Assembly: GCF_018614055.1 (NCBI RefSeq)
Contig: NZ_JAGGPB010000005.1
Location: forward strand, 136,699-200,698
Direction of reading: 5' to 3'
Length of the DNA stretch: 64,000 bases
From: Streptomyces sp. ISL-98
Lineage (GTDB): Bacteria > Actinomycetota > Actinomycetes > Streptomycetales > Streptomycetaceae
The position numbers were made by a program, and so were the translations under genes. The notes under the pieces were generated by a model. It was not told the origin of the DNA. It was given only the letters and a program-made list of their open reading frames with translations, and made no database searches. The first letter of the stretch is position 1; every line of letters starts with the position of its first letter. Of this stretch, positions 34,289 through 41,478 are shown in pieces.

Positions 34289-35404
34289 GTGAGCGCACCA
34301 GTCACATCCGTTTGGGGTCGTGCCGAACAGCAGGACTTCCGCTCCCGGGTACGCGGCTGCCTCCTCGGCGGCGCGGTCGGCGACGCCCTCGGCGCGGGCG
34401 TCGCCGCCCTCACCCTGGACGAGATACGCGCAGCCCACGGCGCCGACGCCCTCACCGACCTCGCCCCCGCCTACGGCAGACGCGGCGCCATAACCGCCGG
34501 CACCCAGCTGACCCTCTTCACCGTCGACGGCCTCATACGGGCCCAGGTACGCCGCGACACAGGCGCCTGGCACCCGCCCACCGACGTACACCGCGCGCAT
34601 CTGCGCTGGGCCGCGACCCAGAGCGACTGGGGCCCCGACGAGCGCCGCAAGGACAACGGCTGGCTCGCCCGCGAGGAGTGGCTCTACGCCCGCCGCGCCC
34701 CGTCCCGCGAGTGCCTCACCGGCCTCGCCGACGAAACCATGGGCACCCTCGACAGGCCGAGGAACCCCACCGCCCGCGACTCCGGCGCCCTCACCCGCTC
34801 CGCACCCTTCGGCCTCCTCGTCGGCTGGGAGCCACAGCTCGTCTTCCAGCTCGCCGTCGAATGCGCCGCCCAGACCCACGGCCACCCCACCACGTACCTC
34901 TCGGCAGGCGCATTCGCCGTCGTCGTCCACGGCCTGGCGCGCGGCGAGACCCTCGACGGTTCCGTGCAGCGGGCCCTGGCCCAGCTCGCCGCTCGCCCCG
35001 GCCACCAGCCGGTGACGGACGCCCTCAAGCAGGCCCTCGGCTCCGTACGCCAGGGCATCCCGAGCCCCGCCAGGGTCGAATCCCTGGGCGGTGGCCGTAC
35101 CGCCGAGGAGGTGCTCGCGGTCGCCGTCTACTGCGCACTCGTCGGCGAGGACATCCGCCACGCCCTGTGCCTCGCCGTGAACCACAGCGGTGCCTCGGAC
35201 GCGACCGGCGCCCTGTGCGGCGGCCTGCTCGGCGCCCTCCACGGCGAGACCGCGCTGCCGCCGGGCTGGCTGGCGGAGCTCGAAGGGCGCAGCACGGTCC
35301 TCGAACTCGCCGACGACTTCGCGATGGAGATGACCCAGGGCCCGGCCCTGCACGGTCCGGCCGTCAACGCGCCCGGCTGGCTGGCCCGCTATCCGAGGGC
35401 GTGA
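34289..35404 (+). CDS. ADP-ribosylglycohydrolase family protein
   Basis: 371-aa DraG-like protein: the N-terminal GCLLGGAVGDALGAG is the metal/ADP-ribose binding G-x-x-x-GD segment, and the C-terminal NHSGASDATGALCGGLLGA corresponds to the second metal site (canonical GGDxDT, here SGASDAT). It should remove ADP-ribose from proteins or process related ribosides. GTG 34289 (or 34286) has GGGAAGGG a few bases upstream. Its 3' end overlaps by 41 bp the 3' end of the convergent symporter gene. Confidence 0.87.
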   Translation: MSAPVTSVWGRAEQQDFRSRVRGCLLGGAVGDALGAGVAALTLDEIRAAHGADALTDLAPAYGRRGAITAGTQLTLFTVDGLIRAQVRRDTGAWHPPTDVHRAHLRWAATQSDWGPDERRKDNGWLAREEWLYARRAPSRECLTGLADETMGTLDRPRNPTARDSGALTRSAPFGLLVGWEPQLVFQLAVECAAQTHGHPTTYLSAGAFAVVVHGLARGETLDGSVQRALAQLAARPGHQPVTDALKQALGSVRQGIPSPARVESLGGGRTAEEVLAVAVYCALVGEDIRHALCLAVNHSGASDATGALCGGLLGALHGETALPPGWLAELEGRSTVLELADDFAMEMTQGPALHGPAVNAPGWLARYPRA

Positions 35405-36959
35405 CGGCGACCGTCGCATCACCCGGCGCCGCCGGAACAGGCACACCCGCCGCACCGCCCGAAGGCTCGTCGCCGTCCGAGTCGTCGTCCGAATTGATCC
35501 GCGCCAGCACCGCATCCCGCTCCGGCGTGTCCTCCGGCTTGATGAAGCCGACCAGGATGTACAGCACCAGCGACACGGCCAGCGGCACCGACACCTGGTA
35601 CTGCGTCGCGACCCCCTCCATCCCGTAGTTCACCACCCAGAAGGCGAAGAGCCCGCACGCCCAGGAGACCAGCGCCGCCGTCGGCCCGGACTTACGGAAG
35701 CGGGGCAGCAGGCCGAGCATGAACGGGATCGCGATGGGCCCCATCAGACCCGCGACCCACTTGATGACGACCGTGATGATGTCCTTGAACGCCGGCGAGT
35801 TGACCTGGGTCGCGATCGCCATCGACAGCGCGAGGAACGCCACGGTCGACAGCCGGGCGGCCACCAGGCCGGCCTTCTGCGACCAGCCGCGCGCCTTCGC
35901 CGACAGGGCGGGCGCGATGTCGCGGGTGAAGACGGCGGCGATGGCATTGGCGTCCGAGGAGCACATGGCCATGGTGTGCGAGAAGAAGCCGACGATGACC
36001 AGGCCCAGCAGGCCGTGCGGCAGCAGTTGTTCGGTCATCAGGGCGTACGAGTCGGACGCGTCCGGCTTCTGCGCGTCGACCAGCAGCGGGGCGCACCACA
36101 TGGGGAAGAAGAGCACCAGTGGCCACACCAGCCACAGGGCCGCGGACAGGCGGGCCGAGCGGGTGGCTTCGCGGGCGGTCGCCGTGGCCATGTAGCGCTG
36201 GGCCTGGTTCCACATGCCGCCGGAGTACTCGAAGGTCTTGATGAAGAGATAGGCCAGCAGGAACATCATGGTGAAGTCGCCGGTCAGCGGGTCGCTGTGG
36301 TGCTCGGGCAGCTTGTCCCACACGGTCCACACCGCGCTGAATCCGCCGAGCTCGCCCATCACCGCGATCAGCATCGCGAGACCGGCGAAGAGCTGGATGA
36401 TGAACTGCCCCAGCTCGGTGAGGGCATCGGCCCACAGCCCGCCGACCGTGCAGTAGATACCGGTGATGATGCCGGTGATCAGGATGCCCTGGTTGAGCGA
36501 GATGCTGGTGAAGACGGTCAGCAGGGTCGCGATCGCCGCCCACTTGGCGCCCACGTCCACGATCTTCAGCAGGACGCCGGACCACGCGAGTGCCTGCTGG
36601 GTGGGCATGTTGTAGCGGCTCTTGAGGTACTCCAGCGGCGAGGCGACATGCAGTTTGGACCTGAGCCGGTTGAGCCGGGGCGCGAAGAGGCTGGATCCGA
36701 TCGCGATGCCGATCGCGATGGGGAAGGACCACGTCACGAACGACGTGACGCCGTACTTGTACGCGATTCCCGCGTAGCCGGTGAACATGACCGCGCTGTA
36801 GCCGGACATGTGGTGCGAGATGCCGGACAGCCACCAGGGCATCTTCCCGCCGGCGGTGAAGAAGTCGCTGACGTTGTCCACGCGTTTGTGGGACCAGATG
36901 CCGATCGCGACCATCACGCCGAAGTAGCCGATGAGCACGACCCAGTCGAGACTGTTCAT
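35364..36959 (-). CDS. Sodium:solute symporter (SSS) family protein
   Basis: 531-aa polytopic protein, about 13 transmembrane helices, with the SSS pattern near the N-terminus (FFTAGGKMPWWLSGISHHMS and SAVMFTGYAGIAYKYG) and GGLWADALTELGQF in the middle. It imports a solute with Na+; substrate not evident. ATG 36959 has GGAGGGGG directly upstream. Two TGAAC/GTTCA palindromes lie in its upstream region. The C-terminal tail (last 40 residues) is disordered and coded where it overlaps the convergent glycohydrolase gene. Confidence 0.9.
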   Translation of the reverse strand: MNSLDWVVLIGYFGVMVAIGIWSHKRVDNVSDFFTAGGKMPWWLSGISHHMSGYSAVMFTGYAGIAYKYGVTSFVTWSFPIAIGIAIGSSLFAPRLNRLRSKLHVASPLEYLKSRYNMPTQQALAWSGVLLKIVDVGAKWAAIATLLTVFTSISLNQGILITGIITGIYCTVGGLWADALTELGQFIIQLFAGLAMLIAVMGELGGFSAVWTVWDKLPEHHSDPLTGDFTMMFLLAYLFIKTFEYSGGMWNQAQRYMATATAREATRSARLSAALWLVWPLVLFFPMWCAPLLVDAQKPDASDSYALMTEQLLPHGLLGLVIVGFFSHTMAMCSSDANAIAAVFTRDIAPALSAKARGWSQKAGLVAARLSTVAFLALSMAIATQVNSPAFKDIITVVIKWVAGLMGPIAIPFMLGLLPRFRKSGPTAALVSWACGLFAFWVVNYGMEGVATQYQVSVPLAVSLVLYILVGFIKPEDTPERDAVLARINSDDDSDGDEPSGGAAGVPVPAAPGDATVAVTPSDSGPASRAR

Positions 36960-36989
36960 GTGCCCCCTCCAGGGGTCTGGTCCGCCTTG

Positions 36990-37096
36990 TGAACGCCGTT
37001 CATGGTGTGGTCAGTTGAGCGGCCGCGGCAACGCATCGAGAGGTCAAGAGCAAGTAAAATCGTTCTGCTTGGTGATCTGAGTTCAGGAATATGAAC
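36990..37096 (-). promoter_or_regulatory. Candidate operators of the symporter gene
   Basis: TGAACGCCGTTCA (36990-37002) is a perfect palindrome 31 bp upstream of the start; GTTCAGGAATATGAAC (37081-37096) has the inverted half-site arrangement GTTCA-N6-TGAAC. They differ from the CTGAC-type operator used elsewhere. Confidence 0.4.
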
Positions 37097-37114
37097 AACT
37101 GTGGGGCGCAAAAA

Positions 37115-37147
37115 GGGCCGCACGGGGAGGGTTCGCCCGTGCGGCCC
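37115..37147 (-). terminator. Rho-independent terminator of the SDR gene
   Basis: On the minus strand a perfect 12-bp stem (GGGCCGCACGGG at 37115-37126 with CCCGTGCGGCCC at 37136-37147, 9-nt loop) is followed by five T residues, 30 bp after the SDR stop. Confidence 0.9.
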
Positions 37148-37176
37148 GAGGTGACGAGAACGTACGACTCCGGCTG

Positions 37177-37959
37177 CTAACGCATGAGTTCACCGGCGTT
37201 GACGAGCAACGACTGGCCGGTGATCGCTCGCGCCCGGTCGGAGGCCAGGAACGCCGCCGCCTCCGCGACATCCCCGTCCGTGGCCAGCTCCGGCAGCGCC
37301 ATCCGCCCGGTGAGCCGGTCCAGTACCTCGGCCTCCGGCACGCCCTCGGTGTGCGCGGTGAACCGTACGTACGCCTGGACCGGCGGCCCCCACATCCACC
37401 CCGGCAGCACCGTGTTGACCCGTATCCGGTGGGGGCCGAGCTCGCGCGCCATCGAGTACATCGCCGAGGTCAGCGCGCCCTTCGACGCCGCGTACGCCGC
37501 CTGCTGGACCTGCGAGGGCGCGGCCACCGCCGACTGCGTACCGATGATGACCACCGATCCGCCCCGCTCCTTCAGGCCGGGCAGGCAAGCACGGGTCATC
37601 CGCAGCGTGCCGAGCAGGTTTACGTCGATGACGCCGTGCCAGGTCTCGAAATCGGCGTCCTCAAGGCCGCCGAAGTAGCTGTCCCAGGCGGCGACATGGA
37701 TGACCCCGTCGATCCGCCCGAACCGCTCGACCGCGAGCGCCGCCAGCGCCTCGCACTGCGCCTCGTCGGAGATGTCGGTGGCCAGGTGGGCGGTGTGCGC
37801 ACCCGAGGGGTCGATCTCGGCGGCGGCCTTGGCGAGGTTCGCCGCGGTGCGCGCGCCGAGGACCGCGTTGCCCCCGTCCCGTACGACGGTCGCGGCGATC
37901 CGGTGGCCGAGCCCGGCGCCGACCCCCGACACGATGACGGTCTTCCCCTGAAGCAACAT
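37177..37959 (-). CDS. SDR-family oxidoreductase
   Basis: 260-aa short-chain dehydrogenase: SGVGAGLG cofactor loop (9-16), Ser in IGTQSAVAAP, catalytic YAASK, and the C-terminal TGQSLLVNAGELM. The residues after beta-2 (LGARTAANLAK) suggest NADP(H), but this is uncertain. ATG 37959 has GGAGG 5 nt upstream. It diverges from the EthD-like gene, and a CTGAC-N5-GTCAG operator lies in between, so it belongs to the same catabolic regulon. Confidence 0.9.
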   Translation of the reverse strand: MLLQGKTVIVSGVGAGLGHRIAATVVRDGGNAVLGARTAANLAKAAAEIDPSGAHTAHLATDISDEAQCEALAALAVERFGRIDGVIHVAAWDSYFGGLEDADFETWHGVIDVNLLGTLRMTRACLPGLKERGGSVVIIGTQSAVAAPSQVQQAAYAASKGALTSAMYSMARELGPHRIRVNTVLPGWMWGPPVQAYVRFTAHTEGVPEAEVLDRLTGRMALPELATDGDVAEAAAFLASDRARAITGQSLLVNAGELMR

Positions 37960-37986
37960 GCTCGCCTCCGGCCTCTGGCAGTTTGT

Positions 37987-38001
37987 CTGACGGCCCGTCA
38001 G
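37987..38001. promoter_or_regulatory. CTGAC-N5-GTCAG operator between divergent genes
   Basis: CTGACGGCCCGTCAG, the best match to the consensus CTGACGGNNCGTCAG, 28 bp from the SDR start and 44 bp from the EthD-like start. Confidence 0.7.
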
Positions 38002-38044
38002 AGTAGGGGCGTCCGGCACCGGAAGGAAGGGATCGGGGAACGGT

Positions 38045-38884
38045 ATGAGCGAGCAGACGCGCAGTGAGGCGTACGCGGAACTGGCCTCCACAGGTCCGTA
38101 CGGGGTCCGTCCCGGCCATGCCCTGATCACCATGGTCGAGCCCCATCCCGGCCACGAGTACGCGTACAACCGCTGGTACGAGGACGACCACTACATCGCC
38201 GGTGCGATGGCCATGCCCTGGATGTACGCGGGGCGCCGCTGGGTGGCGACGCGCGAGCTTCAGCTCCTGCGCCACCCGGAGAAGTCCGCCGTCGCCCGGC
38301 CCGTCACGGCCGGCTGCTACCTCTCCACGTACTGGGTCACCGAGGGTCGCTACGACGAGCACATGAAGTGGACCGTCGGGATCAACAAGCGGCTCAATCG
38401 CGACGGCCGCGTCTACCGGGACCGTACGCACGTCTTCACGGCCTTCCAGGACCACGAGGCGACGGTCTACCGCGACGGCGCGGCGGGCCCGCGCGACTAC
38501 CACGCCCTCGACCACCCGTACCAGGGGCTGGTATTGGAGGTGATCGACGCGGAAGGGCCGGAGCAGCGCGCCGAGTTGCTGGAGTGGCTGCGCTCGACGT
38601 ATCTGCCGAAGCGGCTGGCAGGCTCCCGCGCTGCGATGGTCACGGTCTTCCGGCCGACACCGCTGCCGGGCGACCGGATGACGTACGTGAAGCAGGTCGA
38701 GGGGGTCGACACCCGGCTGACGCTGCTCTGGTTCCTGGAGGCCGACCCGCGCGAGGCGTGGGAGGAGCGGTTCGGCGGCCTGGACGGGGAGGTGGCCGCT
38801 TCGGGGCTCGGGCGGGTGGAGCTGGTGGCGCCGTTCATTCCGACAGTGCCGGGGACCGACCGGTACGTGGACGAACTGCGCTGA
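38045..38884 (+). CDS. EthD/ferredoxin-like barrel protein of unknown function
   Basis: 279-aa protein. ITMVEPHPGHEYAYNRWYED followed by DHYIAGAMAMPWMYAGRRW, and the later AAMVTVFRPTPLPG with TLLWFLEADPREAWEERF, suggest two ferredoxin-like alpha/beta-barrel halves as in EthD or dabb proteins, which often bind or convert hydrophobic substrates. I do not recognise a specific family. ATG 38045 has GGGG 6 nt upstream. The shared operator with the divergent SDR puts it in the catabolic regulon. Followed by a terminator. Confidence 0.72.
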   Translation: MSEQTRSEAYAELASTGPYGVRPGHALITMVEPHPGHEYAYNRWYEDDHYIAGAMAMPWMYAGRRWVATRELQLLRHPEKSAVARPVTAGCYLSTYWVTEGRYDEHMKWTVGINKRLNRDGRVYRDRTHVFTAFQDHEATVYRDGAAGPRDYHALDHPYQGLVLEVIDAEGPEQRAELLEWLRSTYLPKRLAGSRAAMVTVFRPTPLPGDRMTYVKQVEGVDTRLTLLWFLEADPREAWEERFGGLDGEVAASGLGRVELVAPFIPTVPGTDRYVDELR

Positions 38885-38940
38885 GGCGCCGGTCGCCGAC
38901 GAGTACGGATGTGTACGTGTGCGTACGGACGAGTACGCCA

Positions 38941-38981
38941 GAGCCCTCTCGGCCAGGACGGCGAACCGGTCGAGAGGGCTC
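38941..38981 (+). terminator. Hairpin terminator
   Basis: Perfect 11-bp inverted repeat GAGCCCTCTCG (38941-38951) / CGAGAGGGCTC (38971-38981), 19-nt loop, lying between the EthD-like gene and the convergent DUF397 gene; may serve both. Confidence 0.7.
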
Positions 38982-39011
38982 ACTTCGGTCGTGCCGTGTA
39001 CGGACGGGCGG

Positions 39012-39221
39012 TCAGCTGAGGCTGAAAGTCCCCTGGCCGACTCCGCCCACGAACGCGCTCCAAGAACCGGGGGCGAAGGTGATCGAAGGGCCCTCGGGGG
39101 CCTTCGAGTCCCGTACCGCGATGGCGTGCATGACGGGGGACTTGACCTCTACACATGCGCCGTTGCCCCCGGAGTACGAGGACTTCGTCCAGGTGTCCGT
39201 AGCGCCCTGAAGAATTGCCAT
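39012..39221 (-). CDS. DUF397-domain protein
   Basis: 69-aa protein with the DUF397 pattern: TWTKSSYSGGNGACVEVKSP, then AIAVRDSKAPEGPSITFAP and WSAFVGGVGQG. Such proteins pair with XRE/DUF5753 regulators in Streptomyces (WhiJ-like systems). ATG 39221 has GGAG 5 nt upstream; a GTG two codons earlier overlaps that site. The cognate regulator gene lies immediately upstream on the same strand. Confidence 0.88.
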   Translation of the reverse strand: MAILQGATDTWTKSSYSGGNGACVEVKSPVMHAIAVRDSKAPEGPSITFAPGSWSAFVGGVGQGTFSLS

Positions 39222-39304
39222 GTTCACTCCGATGTAGCTGGTGAGGTGTGACTGACGCCAACGTTCTTGATGGCGTGAGCGACGCTACTCGCCAACTTCT
39301 CGGC

Positions 39305-39321
39305 GTGAACCGGTCGTTCAC
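39305..39321 (-). promoter_or_regulatory. GTGAAC-N5-GTTCAC palindrome before DUF397
   Basis: GTGAACCGGTCGTTCAC, perfect 6-bp half sites, in the 169-bp gap between the XRE and DUF397 genes. A plausible operator for the paired regulator. Confidence 0.4.
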
Positions 39322-39390
39322 CCGACCGGATGGCATATTCCGGAGCGCCTTCCGCTTCGCGGCGGCGACGGTGTACCGTACCGGCGCCTG

Positions 39391-40248
39391 TCAGCGGGCG
39401 TACTCCTTGGCGATGTCCGCGATGAACTGCCGCGAGGCCTCGACATTCAGCGCCTGGGCGCGCAGATGCTCGTACATCACGCTGTACTTCTGGACGTCGT
39501 TCGCCTTCTCCAGATACAGGTCGCTCGTCACCCCCTCGATGTAGACCACGCTGGAGTCCGAGGCGTCCGGGAACTCCAGGACCGCGTAATGGCCGCTGAT
39601 GCCGGGGTGCGCGCCCATTTCGAAGGGCAGTATCTGGACGGTCACGTGGGGCAGTTGCGACTGCTCCACCAGGTGCTCCAGCTGTTCCCGCATCAGCTGC
39701 TTGTCGCCGACCAGGCGGCGCAGCGCGGCCTCGTCGATGACGGCCCACAGGCGCAGGGGATTCTCGGCCGCGAGGATTCGTTCCTGCCGGCGCAGTCTCA
39801 CCTTCACGCGTTTCTCGACGTCGGTGGGGCCGGTCTCGGGCAGTGCGCCGGTGATGAGTGCCTCGGCGTACTGCGGGGTCTGGAGCAGGCCCGGGACGAT
39901 CTGGGGGTCGTAGACGCGCAATGAGGCGGCGTCCGTCTCCAGGCCGATGTAGACGCTGTACGGGATGTCGCCGAAGGCGTGCCACCAGCCCTGCTGGCGG
40001 GAGTCCTTGGCCATCTGCATGAGCGAGTCGACGATGCGGTGGTCCTCGACCTCGTACACACCGCACAGGTCGCGTACGTCGCGCTGGCTGATCGAGCGGC
40101 GGCCGTTTTCGAGGCGGCTGATTTTTGACTGGGAGACCAGCAGGCGCTCCGCCACCTCCTCGGCCGTCATGCCCTTGAGCTCGCGGAGCCGGCGGAGCTC
40201 CTGGCCCAAACGGCGGCGCCTGACGGTGGGGTTGACGTTGGACGGCAC
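39391..40248 (-). CDS. XRE-family regulator with DUF5753 domain (WhiJ-like)
   Basis: 285-aa protein. Helix-turn-helix at about 12-65 (LRELKGMTAEEVAERLLVSQ and SKISRLENGRRSI), followed by the DUF5753 ligand-like domain (about 100-280; IVPGLLQTPQYAEALI, LPHVTVQILPFEMGAHPG). These regulators work with a small DUF397 partner and influence development or secondary metabolism; the partner gene is directly downstream. GTG start 40248 with GGAGG about 10 nt upstream. One of many such pairs in a typical Streptomyces genome. Confidence 0.92.
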   Translation of the reverse strand: MPSNVNPTVRRRRLGQELRRLRELKGMTAEEVAERLLVSQSKISRLENGRRSISQRDVRDLCGVYEVEDHRIVDSLMQMAKDSRQQGWWHAFGDIPYSVYIGLETDAASLRVYDPQIVPGLLQTPQYAEALITGALPETGPTDVEKRVKVRLRRQERILAAENPLRLWAVIDEAALRRLVGDKQLMREQLEHLVEQSQLPHVTVQILPFEMGAHPGISGHYAVLEFPDASDSSVVYIEGVTSDLYLEKANDVQKYSVMYEHLRAQALNVEASRQFIADIAKEYAR

Positions 40249-40522
40249 GGGAACTGCACCTCCGGCTGATGCGTTGTGCGTATGTACGGCTGTTCGGCCA
40301 GCACGCTCTACTGCTCAGCAGACTGCCACCATGTGCCTGGCCGCGCTGGAGAATGGCCACACGCGGTGCCGACGCGAACGCGCGGGGTGGTGGTCCGGCC
40401 CTCGTCCAGGACGGCTGGTCCACTACCCCGCGCGCTTTGGTGCGGCTCCCGAACCGGGTCTTTGGGGACGTCGGTGCGGCGCTGGTCGTACTGCTCTTGC
40501 TCTTGCTGCCGGATGGTGCGGC

Positions 40523-41263
40523 TCAGTGCGCTGCGACGCGGGCCATGCCGTCGCGGCGTGACTGTGCCTGATGCTGCGGCTGCATCGGTACGGACGGCTG
40601 AGGCCGGCCACCCGGTGCCTGTGCACGGCGTGGCTGTGCGGCCACACCGTTCTGGACGTCCATCACGGCGTGCGCCACGAGACCGCCCATGGGGTCGTGC
40701 CTGATCAGATCCCTGAGACGGGAGCGCGATGAACGCCCCTCGTTGCCGGGGTAGAGGTGCTTGCCGAGCCCCACTGCGTGAGCGAGCGCGGCGAGCGCCG
40801 CGGTCCGCGGGTCCGGCGGTACGCCGGTGCGGATCGCACTGTCCAGCCGGGACCTGATTTCCCTGCTGATCGCCGTTTCCGTCGCCTGGTAGCGAGTTGT
40901 CGGCAGTACCCCGCACATCTGACCCGCCACGGCATGGACCATGCCGCATCGTTCCAGATGCGAAAGGTACGTCTGGCGGAGCCCCAGCCGGGGCCCGCCG
41001 ATCCAGTGGACAGCCCGGACCGGGCTGCCGCGCCTGCGCAGCAGTTCCAGTGCGGAGTCCAATGTCGGATCTCCTGTCGGCCGTGCCATCACCACGGCGA
41101 TACGATCCCCGTCTGGGGCTATCCGTCCTGCCAGAGCCAGCTCCACTAGCTGTGCCCCGGCCAGGCCGAGGTCGAGCGACTGCGGCTGCGCTGTGGTACC
41201 CGTGGTCGGGTCCAGAGCGAGCAGCAGAAGCTCCTCCGGAATCGTTCTGCGGCTCCTGCCCAT
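40523..41263 (-). CDS. GPP34 (GOLPH3-like) family phosphoprotein
   Basis: 246-aa protein starting MGRSRRTIPEELLLLALDP and containing LGLAGAQLVELALAGRIAPD, the hallmark of bacterial GPP34 proteins related to eukaryotic GOLPH3/Vps74, which bind phosphoinositides. In Streptomyces the role is unknown; membrane or lipid binding is assumed. The last 45 residues are Gln/Pro-rich and disordered. ATG 41263 has GGGGAGG 5 nt upstream. Monocistronic and divergent from the carboxypeptidase gene. Confidence 0.88.
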   Translation of the reverse strand: MGRSRRTIPEELLLLALDPTTGTTAQPQSLDLGLAGAQLVELALAGRIAPDGDRIAVVMARPTGDPTLDSALELLRRRGSPVRAVHWIGGPRLGLRQTYLSHLERCGMVHAVAGQMCGVLPTTRYQATETAISREIRSRLDSAIRTGVPPDPRTAALAALAHAVGLGKHLYPGNEGRSSRSRLRDLIRHDPMGGLVAHAVMDVQNGVAAQPRRAQAPGGRPQPSVPMQPQHQAQSRRDGMARVAAH

Positions 41264-41478
41264 CCATGCCTCCCCGCGTGGATGAATGACAGGGTGACCC
41301 CTCTCACATTCATCTGTCGAGAGCGCCTGGGTGCTTCGTACGGGAACCGGCAGGTATGTCGTTCTCGTCTAGCGAGGAGGCCGGGGTCTCAGACAGGACA
41401 CTGGTACATGGTTCGGACATCGGACTTCGGACTGATGGACAGCGGGCGTAAGCGCGGGCGCGTATGAAGGAGGCATCG

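Noticed and set aside
40249..40522. Possible small gene in the gap between the XRE regulator and the GPP34 gene
   Set aside because: Several frames are open, but none has a ribosome site plus natural composition; nothing supported.
41464..41478. ATG 41464 as the carboxypeptidase start
   Set aside because: It overlaps the AAGGAGG ribosome site that serves GTG 41479 and has no site of its own.
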